Positions 9,020 to 17,008 of a stretch of DNA of 64,000 nucleotides are shown piece by piece. The notes beneath the pieces are model-generated. The model was not told the DNA's origin and ran no database searches. It saw only the letters and a program-made list of their open reading frames with translations. Both the position numbers and the translations under genes were made by a program. The stretch spans positions 124,001-188,000 of the forward strand of contig NZ_FOXH01000002.1 in assembly GCF_900115665.1 (NCBI RefSeq). The letters are read 5' to 3'. Numbering within the stretch: the stretch's first letter is position 1; each line of letters begins with the position of its first letter. Source of the DNA: Pseudarcicella hirudinis (lineage in GTDB: Bacteria > Bacteroidota > Bacteroidia > Cytophagales > Spirosomataceae).

Positions 9020-10354
9020 ATGACTTTTGAAGAATTAAATCTTAACAGACCCTTGTTAAATGCCCTTGAAGATCTGGGCTTTACTTCCCCGACGCCCATT
9101 CAGGAAAAGGTGTTTTCCGTAGTAATGTCTGGAAAGGATGTATGTGGAATTGCGCAGACAGGAACGGGTAAAACTTATGCTTATTTATTGCCTTGTCTCA
9201 GACAATATCAGTTTTCCAAAGAAAAAATCCCTCAGATTCTGATTATCGTTCCAACCAGAGAATTAGTTGTTCAGGTAGTTGAAGAAGTTCAGAAACTTTC
9301 CAAATATTTAAGTTTAATTGCGGTAGGCGTTTTTGGCGGGGTAAATCTCAAACCACAGGCGGCAGAGGTGATGGCAGGTGCCGATGTACTGGTTGGTACA
9401 CCCGGAAGATTGGTTGATTTACTTTCTAACGGAGTACTGAAACCCAAATCTATCAGAAGACTGGTCATCGATGAGTTTGATGAGATGCTTAACCTCGGTT
9501 TCAGGGCACAATTGAAGCAGATTTTTGAGAAACTTCCTGAAAAAAGACAGAACCTTCTTTTCTCTGCTACTTTAAATGAAGAAGTTGAATTTCTTGTTGA
9601 ATCTTATTTCAATAATCCGGTAAGAATTGAAGCAACTCCTGTCGGTACTCCTTTAGACAATATTTCTCAGTCTTTATATTGTCTGCCTAATTTTCAAACT
9701 AAAATCAACCTGCTCAATCTGCTGCTGAATCAGTATCCTGAAATGAACAAAGTTTTGGTTTTTGTGGCAACAAAACACCTGGCAGATTTGCTTTTTGAAC
9801 AATTGGATGAGATTCGATATCAGGATAAAATTGCTGTTATTCACTCCAATAAAGCACAAAATCATCGTTTTGAAGCTGTAAACATGTTCCAGAACGGAGA
9901 TTGCAGGATTTTGATCGCTACGGACGTAATTGCCCGCGGGATTGATGTGGCAGAGGTTTCCCATGTTATTAATTTCGATCTGCCTGATGTTCCTGAAAAT
10001 TATATACACAGAATAGGAAGAACGGGACGGGTAGAAAGAAAAGGAATTGCCATTTCTTTTGTCACCGAGAAAGAAAATGAGTTACTTGAAAGTATTGAAA
10101 CCCTGATGAACTACAGCATTCCGGTAATGGAATTGCCTGAAAATCTTGAAATTTCTGACAAACTTCTACAGGCTGAAGTAGAAAAGGTTGCCATGAAAAC
10201 CGTCCTTATCAAAGCTCCGAAAAGAGAAAATGCCGGTGCGGCCTTTCATGAAAAATCAGAGAAAAACAGCAAAGTCAATGTAAGAAGAAGTCATGAGGCT
10301 GAGATGAAGAAGAAATACGGGAAATCCTACAAAAAGAAAAGAAGAGATTCATAA
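9020..10354 (+). CDS. DEAD-box RNA helicase (DEFD variant)
   Basis: ATP-dependent RNA helicase of the RhlE/CsdA type, probably for ribosome assembly or RNA remodelling. Motifs in order: Q-motif (FTSPTPIQEK), motif I AQTGTGKT, Ia PTREL, Ib TPGR, motif II DEFD in place of DEAD, motif III SAT, V ATDVIARGID and VI HRIGRTGR. A basic C-terminal tail (about 395-444, ending KSYKKKRRDS) probably binds RNA. It is monocistronic, ending in a strong terminator. Confidence 0.95.
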   Translation: MTFEELNLNRPLLNALEDLGFTSPTPIQEKVFSVVMSGKDVCGIAQTGTGKTYAYLLPCLRQYQFSKEKIPQILIIVPTRELVVQVVEEVQKLSKYLSLIAVGVFGGVNLKPQAAEVMAGADVLVGTPGRLVDLLSNGVLKPKSIRRLVIDEFDEMLNLGFRAQLKQIFEKLPEKRQNLLFSATLNEEVEFLVESYFNNPVRIEATPVGTPLDNISQSLYCLPNFQTKINLLNLLLNQYPEMNKVLVFVATKHLADLLFEQLDEIRYQDKIAVIHSNKAQNHRFEAVNMFQNGDCRILIATDVIARGIDVAEVSHVINFDLPDVPENYIHRIGRTGRVERKGIAISFVTEKENELLESIETLMNYSIPVMELPENLEISDKLLQAEVEKVAMKTVLIKAPKRENAGAAFHEKSEKNSKVNVRRSHEAEMKKKYGKSYKKKRRDS

Positions 10355-10373
10355 AGTTAAGCTCAGCATTTAT

Positions 10374-10412
10374 AAATTCCGGGAAGTCTGACCTCCCGGA
10401 ATTTTGTTTTTT
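10374..10412. terminator. Bidirectional terminator after helicase gene
   Basis: Perfect 11-bp stem (10374-10384 with 10394-10404) with a GC-rich core CCGGGA/TCCCGG and a 9-nt loop, followed by a T-rich run. It lies between convergent genes and can serve both. Confidence 0.85.
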
Positions 10413-10418
10413 ATCTTT

Positions 10419-10919
10419 TCAAAGGTCGATCAAAGTATATATCACATTGGCAGAATAATTTGCTGCCGGAATTGTCACGGATAAACCTCTGATTTCATAT
10501 TGAATCGGTACATTATTTCTGTTCAGACTGGTCAGAACATTCGTTCCCCGGAAAAGCTCCTGTTGGGTAGTTGACAACTGAATATAACTACTGGTTCCCG
10601 AAGGTGTGATTGAACCTAAAAGACTGGTTCCGTCACCTGTTTTTCTGATCCAGACGGTAAGATTGGAATTCCATGAAACATCCTGCTTGGTTACCATCAC
10701 TTTCCAGCTTAACAATAATCCCAGAAAAGCCGTGGATGAAACTGTTACAAGTGTCTGATTACTTGCACTGGTCACATTTGAACTATAGTTATTTCCTGCT
10801 TCAGTCAGTGTAGGTGCTGAAGCACTCCAACTGGTTCCTGTTATGGAAATGGCATTACTCTGCCCTGAGACCGAAGCACCGGACAGCAGGAAACAAAATA
10901 ATCCGATTATTCTTTTCAT
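10419..10919 (-). CDS. Secreted pilin-like subunit, third of locus
   Basis: A 166-residue protein with a signal peptide (1-19, ending in SVSGQ). The mature part is Ser/Thr/Asn-rich and beta-strand-rich. It has a TEAGN motif related to the PTEAG motif of the two other small proteins of the locus, and a final strand (ANVIYTLIDL) like theirs (TITYTLTDN, TIAYTISDN). It is last in the operon, its start overlapping the preceding stop by one base (TAATG-type coupling). By analogy with spore-coat-U/fimbrial proteins it could be a minor or tip subunit; that is inference. No named family recognised. Confidence 0.7.
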   Translation of the reverse strand: MKRIIGLFCFLLSGASVSGQSNAISITGTSWSASAPTLTEAGNNYSSNVTSASNQTLVTVSSTAFLGLLLSWKVMVTKQDVSWNSNLTVWIRKTGDGTSLLGSITPSGTSSYIQLSTTQQELFRGTNVLTSLNRNNVPIQYEIRGLSVTIPAANYSANVIYTLIDL

Positions 10920-11458
10920 TAATTATCAGTTAAAGTGTAAGTGATGGTCAGACTGGTAGAGGCATCGTGTTTAAGCTGACCATAATTACTAATTTGCAGA
11001 GAATATGTCAAATTATAACCATTATTTGCTCCGTTTCCTGTATAAGCACCTCCAATTCCTGTTACAACATTCTGAGCGGAGGTAGTCAGGCTCAGATTAG
11101 AACCTGCTGTTCCGAAAGTCCCCGAACCGGAACCCGAATAAGCAGACACTGTCAGTAACAGATTTAATCCGGCCGGAAGTGTTCCGGATGATATTTGTGC
11201 AGTAATTTTCCGGGTTACTCCCACCGCTACCGAAGACGTTACATTCAGCCATTTGGTATTATTCGAGGAAGGAACGGTCAAGGCTCTGCCAGCTTCCGTA
11301 GGAGATTGCATTGCCAGGGTAATAGCAGAATTATTGGGTTCCAGATCCAATAATCCTACTGATGGCAAATTAAAACTTATAGAAGCAGAAGCCGTAGTCT
11401 GAGCCATGACCGACCCAACCAGCATTATCATAAAATATAGTGTGTAAAATGCCCTCAT
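10919..11458 (-). CDS. Secreted pilin-like subunit, second of locus
   Basis: A 179-residue protein with a signal peptide (1-19, ending VMAQ). It is a clear paralogue of the 190-residue protein encoded at 15100-15672: shared LLDLEP/ILDIEP, SPTEAG/NPTEAG, YTGNGANNG/YTGDGANNG and a C-terminal TITYTLTDN/TIAYTISDN. The alternating hydrophobic C-terminal strand is what chaperone-usher subunits present to their chaperone. Its start overlaps the stop of the usher-like gene by 4 bases, so the two are co-translated. Confidence 0.75.
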   Translation of the reverse strand: MRAFYTLYFMIMLVGSVMAQTTASASISFNLPSVGLLDLEPNNSAITLAMQSPTEAGRALTVPSSNNTKWLNVTSSVAVGVTRKITAQISSGTLPAGLNLLLTVSAYSGSGSGTFGTAGSNLSLTTSAQNVVTGIGGAYTGNGANNGYNLTYSLQISNYGQLKHDASTSLTITYTLTDN

Positions 11459-14178
11459 TCTTTTGCCGTCAGGCGAAATGTATTTTCTGTAAAATGAATT
11501 TTTCTTTCTGCAATTTTAACTTTAAAATTCAATTCCTGTCTGCTTTCCGGCTCGATATTTAATTCGGACGATGCAGCCGTTTCAATCAGATATTTTCCCT
11601 GATTTCCCGGAATCCATACCTGAATCTTCCATTTTCCGGGTTTAATTTCTTTGAAAGAAAAACCATTTCCTTCTTTGTTAATTTGTGTCACAAAGCTTTC
11701 CTTTTCATTATAAAGTTTTGCCAGGATATTCGGTTTATTTTTGGAAATATCCGACTCAAACTGTGATTTTTCATATTGAATTTTTCCGATAATTGCTCCC
11801 GATTTTGTCAGAGGAATATTAAGAAAAGAAATGCTGTCTGCTTTCAGATCTATCTCAACCGGTGTCTGGATTGCAGCAATATCATCCACATTCATGGAAG
11901 AACGAACTACATTCACATAATATTTATTAGGAACCAGGTTATTAAATACAAATTTCCCGTTGGCATCAGTGATAAATTTCTGATCTCCGATCTGAAGTAA
12001 TATCCCTTCTTTTCGGGTATTTTCAGGACCAACTATCTGTCCTCTCAAAGTACTCAACCTTTTGTTTTTGGCAATCGGTGCATTGATTTTCAAGGTATAT
12101 TTTAAGCCGAAATAAAGCGTGTTCTGCTGGGCAACATTTGGGAAATACGCCTGACTTCCGATCAGACTTAACTGATGATTTCTTAAGTTAAGCGTCGCCT
12201 GCATGTCAAAAAAGGTTCTTCTTTCCGTAAATTCATCCATAGCATAATTGTTCCGGTACATGACCGACAGACTGAAATATTTCTTAACCTGCACTCTCAG
12301 CGTTCCTCCGTAATAAAGATAATTCTGTACTTCATTTTTCAGGGAAAAACGATTTGTTCTCAGGTATTCCAGATTCATTCCTATCGACAACCCATTTCCG
12401 ATTTTCACTTCCGGCTGAATCATATTTCTAATCGATATTTTACGGTTCGAAATATCCGGAGAAACCAGCAGATTATGGGTATATCCATAATTTCCGTCCA
12501 GCCATAAATTAAATTTAAGGGTATTCAGGAAATAAGTATATCTCAGAAACTCTTCTTTGTAATCAAATTTTTTAGGTTCAAACCGATCTTCTCTGTGAAG
12601 AAGATTATAACTTAATACAACCCTGCTTAATTTATTAACTCTGTAAATCACTTCTGCTACATTCCCGACATAAAATGGCGACTGGCTGTAAACGGTTGAG
12701 TCAAGTCCGGGGTTTATTCTGTTATAATTGTTAATAACACCTATGGTAATTTTTTTTGAAATGGCATAATGAACGGAGTTATTCAATAACCAGCTGTTGT
12801 TGTAAAAGCCATAAAACTGTTTCCCTGCATAAACGATGTTATTGTAAATTCTGAAGTTATTTTTATTGAAACTCAAACTGCTGTAAACCCCGAAATCCGC
12901 ACGGCCATTCCCCTGGCTTCCTGACAGTTCTGCATCGAGCCAGAAGTTTTCTTTTTTAATCCCGATGGTTGTGCTGAGAATATTTGCCCAGAAAGTATCC
13001 TGAGCGTTTACCTGATTGTTTACCTGGAATTTTGATACATAGTTAAATCCTAACACAATATTTGGAGACGCTTTATAAAAGAAACTTCCGCCTAGGCTCC
13101 TTTTTATATCGGGATAAAATCTTGGTTCAATAAAAAATACGGAGAAAGAGGTTTTTTTGAAGTTCTGATCAAACTTGAAACCCCGTCCAAATCTACTCAA
13201 TTCCAATAAATTACTGATTTGAAGATTATAATCTCCCAGCGTAAGAGAACTTTCCTTGTGCGTGTATCTGAGTGAATATTGCTCATAGGTTCCCAAATAC
13301 GGAAATCCGGTCTGGCTAGGCCCGTGTGCCAGAAAACTCAGGAAATTATTTCTGGAAAAGTCAAGATAACCTGCTCCTTTTACTTCATACTGCAAACCTT
13401 GTCTGTTGACTGTACTGCCGCTATAGCTATTATGAAGCACACTGACTTCGATCGGGAATCTTAAGTAAGGGTCATTCTTTTTGTTCTTGTTGGCATAAAC
13501 AGGAATACTTTTTACCTGATAAATTACCTCAGAAGTGTCTTTGAAACCAAGCGTAAGGTCGGAAGTGGCCAGCCACATATTTTCGTCAGAATAGCCAATG
13601 TCCTGTTTAACCCAAACCTTCATGGATTCGTTTTTCTCCAGTACATATTCATCCTTGCTGCTTTCTATTTTTCCTCTGGAAGTTTTCAGGGTAAGTTTTT
13701 CCTTTTCATTACCAAGGTTCTGAATCAGGTACTCGACCTTTAAAACATCTCCTTCCCGCAGGTATTCCGGAAAGCTCAAGGGGGTAACTTCCAGTTTTCT
13801 GACTCTTTCAATGATAATTCTGATTTCTTTCCGGGCTTTTACAAAGCCGTTTTCTGAAACCGTAAATACAAGCGTGTATTCCCCCGCCTCGGCTTGAGAG
13901 GGGGTATTAACGGTATATACATACGTTTCTTCTGATTTCTGACCTTTCGGGTTGTCTGTTTTCTGGGTAAGTATCTGCCAGTTTTGAGGTAAGACCAGAT
14001 TTGTACTTATTTTTTCGCTGAGAGTCTGATTACCGGATACTTTAAAAAACAAAACGACATGATCTCCCGGCTTCATATTCGGAAGAGGGTTCAATAACTG
14101 AATTGAAATCTCATCAGAAGCAAAAGCGGGAAAATCAAAGATTAGAAAAATTAATATGGCGGAAAGAAAAAATTTCAC
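11455..14178 (-). CDS. Usher-like outer-membrane beta-barrel protein
   Basis: A 907-residue secreted protein (signal peptide 1-20). The N-terminal about 230 residues look like Ig/NEW3-type beta domains. Residues about 240-700 are a long run of alternating amphipathic strands rich in Tyr/Phe/Asn, as in an outer-membrane barrel. Within this, LTLGDYN (312-318) followed by FGRGFKFD (330-337) recalls the GD...RG signature at the start of fimbrial usher barrels. Residues about 709-790 form a carboxypeptidase-regulatory-like domain (LRGQIVG...DANGKFVFNNL) resembling usher C-terminal domains. It sits between a chaperone-like gene and two pilin-like genes, which supports an assembly/secretion pore. 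The usher assignment is inference. Confidence 0.6.
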   Translation of the reverse strand: MKFFLSAILIFLIFDFPAFASDEISIQLLNPLPNMKPGDHVVLFFKVSGNQTLSEKISTNLVLPQNWQILTQKTDNPKGQKSEETYVYTVNTPSQAEAGEYTLVFTVSENGFVKARKEIRIIIERVRKLEVTPLSFPEYLREGDVLKVEYLIQNLGNEKEKLTLKTSRGKIESSKDEYVLEKNESMKVWVKQDIGYSDENMWLATSDLTLGFKDTSEVIYQVKSIPVYANKNKKNDPYLRFPIEVSVLHNSYSGSTVNRQGLQYEVKGAGYLDFSRNNFLSFLAHGPSQTGFPYLGTYEQYSLRYTHKESSLTLGDYNLQISNLLELSRFGRGFKFDQNFKKTSFSVFFIEPRFYPDIKRSLGGSFFYKASPNIVLGFNYVSKFQVNNQVNAQDTFWANILSTTIGIKKENFWLDAELSGSQGNGRADFGVYSSLSFNKNNFRIYNNIVYAGKQFYGFYNNSWLLNNSVHYAISKKITIGVINNYNRINPGLDSTVYSQSPFYVGNVAEVIYRVNKLSRVVLSYNLLHREDRFEPKKFDYKEEFLRYTYFLNTLKFNLWLDGNYGYTHNLLVSPDISNRKISIRNMIQPEVKIGNGLSIGMNLEYLRTNRFSLKNEVQNYLYYGGTLRVQVKKYFSLSVMYRNNYAMDEFTERRTFFDMQATLNLRNHQLSLIGSQAYFPNVAQQNTLYFGLKYTLKINAPIAKNKRLSTLRGQIVGPENTRKEGILLQIGDQKFITDANGKFVFNNLVPNKYYVNVVRSSMNVDDIAAIQTPVEIDLKADSISFLNIPLTKSGAIIGKIQYEKSQFESDISKNKPNILAKLYNEKESFVTQINKEGNGFSFKEIKPGKWKIQVWIPGNQGKYLIETAASSELNIEPESRQELNFKVKIAERKIHFTENTFRLTAKE

Positions 14179-14215
14179 ATCATTTGATTCTGAACTTCAT
14201 CATAGCCGGGAAGCT

Positions 14216-15019
14216 TTATTCGATCTCTATTACAAGATTTGTCCCGAATAAATCTGCACCGTAATCTGCAACCAGAATAGCATCATAAGTCCCTTTTGGT
14301 AAATCCTTTATTTCAATCTCATAATCTTTACAAGACAAAGGATAAACTTTCTGAGAAGTTGATTCAAGCACTTTCAGCTTTTGCCCGTCTTTTGAATATA
14401 TTTCTAAAAGTAATTTTGGTCTGACCATAAATGTCCCCGGATTTCTGAGTTTTACATTAACTGTTTTAATCAGCGGGGAGGTCTTTTTAAAGAATATATT
14501 TTCGAAGCTGAGTTTAGGGTTTTCAACCGTTCCGATATCAGTTATTACCTGTATGGCATAACGAATTTTTGAACCTATTGAAACACCTTTTTGCAGCTCC
14601 TCATTAACCGGGTCGGCACCTTCAATCATGAGCATAGACCAATAAGATCCATTCAATACATTCTCCTGTGGTATTCTGATGGTATAAAGTATTTCATACT
14701 CTTCACCTTCCTTAAGGAGTTTCTCATCTATATTGGTTTCAAGCCATTTTGCAGAAGACCTTTCCTGAGAACCGGCCACCGCAAAATCATTTTTGCCATC
14801 ACAAGTCTGAAGAAGATCTCTTTTATAAACGAGCACCTTTTCAGGCTTTAGCCCTACATTTTTTACCTGAATTTTTCCCGTTACTACTTGTCCCAATCCG
14901 GTATTATGAATATGAGTAAGCCCATTCAATACAACAATTTTGGCGGTTGCAGAAAGGGAATGAAACAAGAACAGAAAAAGTAAAAAACGCAGAGAAAGGC
15001 TTATCTGTTTTACATACAT
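14216..15019 (-). CDS. Periplasmic Ig-fold chaperone-like protein
   Basis: Probable 267-residue precursor starting at ATG 15019 (or 15025), with the signal peptide MYVKQISLSLRFLLFLFLF to about residue 26. The frame is open to 15094, but that start would lie on the upstream terminator and put 23 hydrophilic residues before the signal, so the internal start is preferred. The mature part has two beta-sandwich-like halves: about 30-140 with LNGLTHIHNTGLGQVVTGKIQVKNVG, split here as NGLTHIHNTG and KIQVKNVG, and about 165-265. The strand pattern suggests PapD-like or DUF916-like pilus chaperones. It is immediately upstream of the usher-like gene (37-base gap). The family is not recognised with certainty. 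Confidence 0.6.
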   Translation of the reverse strand: MYVKQISLSLRFLLFLFLFHSLSATAKIVVLNGLTHIHNTGLGQVVTGKIQVKNVGLKPEKVLVYKRDLLQTCDGKNDFAVAGSQERSSAKWLETNIDEKLLKEGEEYEILYTIRIPQENVLNGSYWSMLMIEGADPVNEELQKGVSIGSKIRYAIQVITDIGTVENPKLSFENIFFKKTSPLIKTVNVKLRNPGTFMVRPKLLLEIYSKDGQKLKVLESTSQKVYPLSCKDYEIEIKDLPKGTYDAILVADYGADLFGTNLVIEIE

Positions 15020-15043
15020 AAGCATTACATTGGCGTGGATTTC

Positions 15044-15086
15044 AAAAAAAGAGCCCTTCCCGGGAGAGTTGACCAACCCGGGAAAG
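15044..15086 (-). terminator. Terminator/attenuator after first pilin-like gene
   Basis: Stem TTCCCGGG/CCCGGGAA (15057-15064 with 15077-15084), followed on the minus strand by a run of seven T (15044-15050). It starts 14 bases past the stop of the 190-residue pilin-like gene and precedes the chaperone-like gene. Transcription of the first subunit is therefore largely uncoupled from the assembly genes, as in attenuated pilus operons. Confidence 0.8.
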
Positions 15087-15099
15087 AACAACACAAAGA

Positions 15100-15672
15100 T
15101 TAATTATCTGAAATAGTATAGGCAATAGTAAGTGTTGTACTATTATCCCATTTCAAATTTGAATAATTCCCTGCTTGAATAGCCAGATTGTAAGTTAACT
15201 GGTGCCCATTGTTTGCTCCGTCTCCTGTATAGCCACTGCCAATAGCTGTTAAAAGATCCTGTGCGGTTGTGCTGAGAGTGAGTGTTGAGGAGGCTGATGT
15301 TGCAATAGTCCCGCCACTGCTGCTTCCGGTAGGAGCCGCTGCCTGAACGGTTACATCAACACCTGCCGGAACTGTTCCGGAAGTAATCTGCACGCTTACT
15401 TTACGGGTTGTTTCTCCTGTAGCTGCCACTATAGAAGAATAATTCAACCAAAGAGCCGTATTCGCAGTTGGTGCAGAAATAGCATTACCAGCTTCTGTAG
15501 GATTTACAAAAGCCATTGAGATATTCTTTGAACCACTTGGTTCGATGTCAAGAATAGCCAATTCAGGAATGGTTACTTGCAGGGTGTGCGAATCCGTTTT
15601 AGTATCCTGAGCATAGAGACGAGAGCCCAACCCCAAAAATACTAGCATGGCGGTAATAGTAATTTTTTTCAT
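15100..15672 (-). CDS. Secreted pilin-like subunit, probable major subunit
   Basis: A 190-residue protein with a signal peptide (1-21, ending RLYAQ). The mature chain is Ser/Thr/Ala-rich with predicted strands. It shares the ILDIEP, NPTEAG and YTGDGANNG motifs and the terminal strand TIAYTISDN with the 179-residue protein of the same locus. It is first in the locus and followed directly by its own terminator, which suggests the highest expression and hence a major subunit. The overall design resembles spore-coat-U/fimbrial subunits; no exact family is recognised. Confidence 0.7.
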   Translation of the reverse strand: MKKITITAMLVFLGLGSRLYAQDTKTDSHTLQVTIPELAILDIEPSGSKNISMAFVNPTEAGNAISAPTANTALWLNYSSIVAATGETTRKVSVQITSGTVPAGVDVTVQAAAPTGSSSGGTIATSASSTLTLSTTAQDLLTAIGSGYTGDGANNGHQLTYNLAIQAGNYSNLKWDNSTTLTIAYTISDN

Positions 15673-16172
15673 TTGATTTTGTTTTACGTATGAGACATGA
15701 ATTAATACAAAACAATTTTAGAATTGACAAAAAGTGTACCAGAAATATAATATACGACGTTGCATTTATTACCAGGTGGTAACCGATTTGGCTGTTATCT
15801 GGAAAGGTGAATTTACATGAACGGTATCTTTTTTTATTTAAAGTAGAATTTTAACCACAATTGCGAACATAAACATACCCTTGAGGATTGATGTATATTT
15901 CTGAAATAAAACCAAAAAAAAATACCTTATTTTCAAAAAAACTGAGTCTCCGGTTAATGTTTTTGTTGAAACACCTTTTTCATGTCCGTATTTCCGGATG
16001 ATTTTCTTCGGAAACAGACTGCTTTTTTAACCGGAAAAAATCGGTTTACAATCATTGTGCCAGTATTTCGGTAATTTTTCTCTGAAAAGGTATTTCCTAA
16101 TGGCCTGAAATCAGAAATTGTGTAACTTGAAGCCTTATAATTTTGACTGAATCTTTGTCATTTCAACCTGCT
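15673..16172. other. 500-base intergenic region between divergent genes
   Basis: AT-rich and without a convincing gene. It must hold the promoters of the leftward pilin-like gene and the rightward YjbR gene. A small inverted repeat TTACCA-GG-TGGTAA is at 15769-15782, about 100 bases upstream of the pilin-like start; it is short enough to be chance. Nothing else was identified. Confidence 0.5.
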
Positions 16173-16526
16173 ATGAACCTGGAACTACTTCGTGAAATAT
16201 GTCTGGCTTTACCTTTCGCAACAGAAGATGTGAAGTATGGAAGTGATTTATGTTTTTCGGTAGGAAATAAGATTTTTTGCGGAACACGTATTGAAGGCCC
16301 TTTCCGAACCGGACTAAAATGTGATGAAAATGATTTCATCGAATTGACTGAACGCTCCGGAATTGTGCCCATGCCCCGCCTGTCAGCAACTTTCTGGGTC
16401 AGAATTGAAGATGATACTGTTCTAACTGTAAAAGAATGGGAATATTACATCAGAAAATCATATGAACAGATTCTTACCCGGTTACCGATGAAGACCAAAA
16501 AATCCTTAGGAATCATTGATGAATAA
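16173..16526 (+). CDS. MmcQ/YjbR family protein
   Basis: A 117-residue cytosolic protein of the YjbR/MmcQ (CyaY-like fold) family. The N-terminal LREICLALPFATEDVKYG is typical of the family, followed by the core strands (DLCFSVGNKIFC), the segment FWVRIEDDTVLT, and a C-terminal helix with a YEQILTRLP element. DNA binding has been proposed for some members, but the function is unknown. An in-frame TTG at 16143 would add ten residues not typical of the family, so ATG 16173 is chosen. Confidence 0.8.
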   Translation: MNLELLREICLALPFATEDVKYGSDLCFSVGNKIFCGTRIEGPFRTGLKCDENDFIELTERSGIVPMPRLSATFWVRIEDDTVLTVKEWEYYIRKSYEQILTRLPMKTKKSLGIIDE

Positions 16527-16567
16527 AAATGCCTGAATCATCAGGTTAAAACCGTTTCAGGCATTTT
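16526..16567. terminator. Bidirectional terminator
   Basis: Perfect 11-bp stem AAAATGCCTGA/TCAGGCATTTT (16526-16536 with 16557-16567) around a 20-nt loop, between the convergent YjbR and thioesterase genes. Confidence 0.75.
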
Positions 16568-16586
16568 CTGAAATTTTTATGGATTT

Positions 16587-16976
16587 TTAACTATTTAAAA
16601 CCCTTGTCGGCTTTTTATGCTCATCCAGTGCTACGAACGTAAAACTTCCGCTGATGGCTTTTTCCCGCTGGTCGCTATACATTTGCTCTATAAAAATCTC
16701 TACCCTTACATCAAGACTGGTATTACCGATTCTTGAAATGGAAGCCACTAATTCCACAATCGTTCCGGCCGGAATCGGTTTCTTAAAATCGATCCTGTCT
16801 GAAGAAACTGTTACGACTAGTTTTCTGGTAAATCTTGTTGCCGCGATAAAGGCTACTTCATCCATTAAGTGCATAGCCGTTCCCCCGAACATCGTATCAT
16901 AATGATTTGTGGTACCTGGGAAAACTACTTTGAAAATTCTTGTTTCCGCTTGCTTAATCTGTTCTTCTAAAGTCAT
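16587..16976 (-). CDS. Acyl-CoA thioesterase, hotdog fold
   Basis: Hydrolyses acyl-CoA to free acid and CoA. The 129-residue protein has the hotdog-thioesterase core NHYDTMFGGTAMHLMDEV (residues about 24-41), whose Asp/Gly-rich turn and helix are characteristic of YciA/BACH-type enzymes, and then the strand DRIDFKKPIPAGTIVELV. Chain-length preference is not inferable. It lies 32 bases downstream of the TonB receptor gene on the same strand and may be co-transcribed with it. Confidence 0.88.
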   Translation of the reverse strand: MTLEEQIKQAETRIFKVVFPGTTNHYDTMFGGTAMHLMDEVAFIAATRFTRKLVVTVSSDRIDFKKPIPAGTIVELVASISRIGNTSLDVRVEIFIEQMYSDQREKAISGSFTFVALDEHKKPTRVLNS

Positions 16977-17008
16977 TATTTGTAAATTGATATCCTTCTT
17001 TCTTAATA

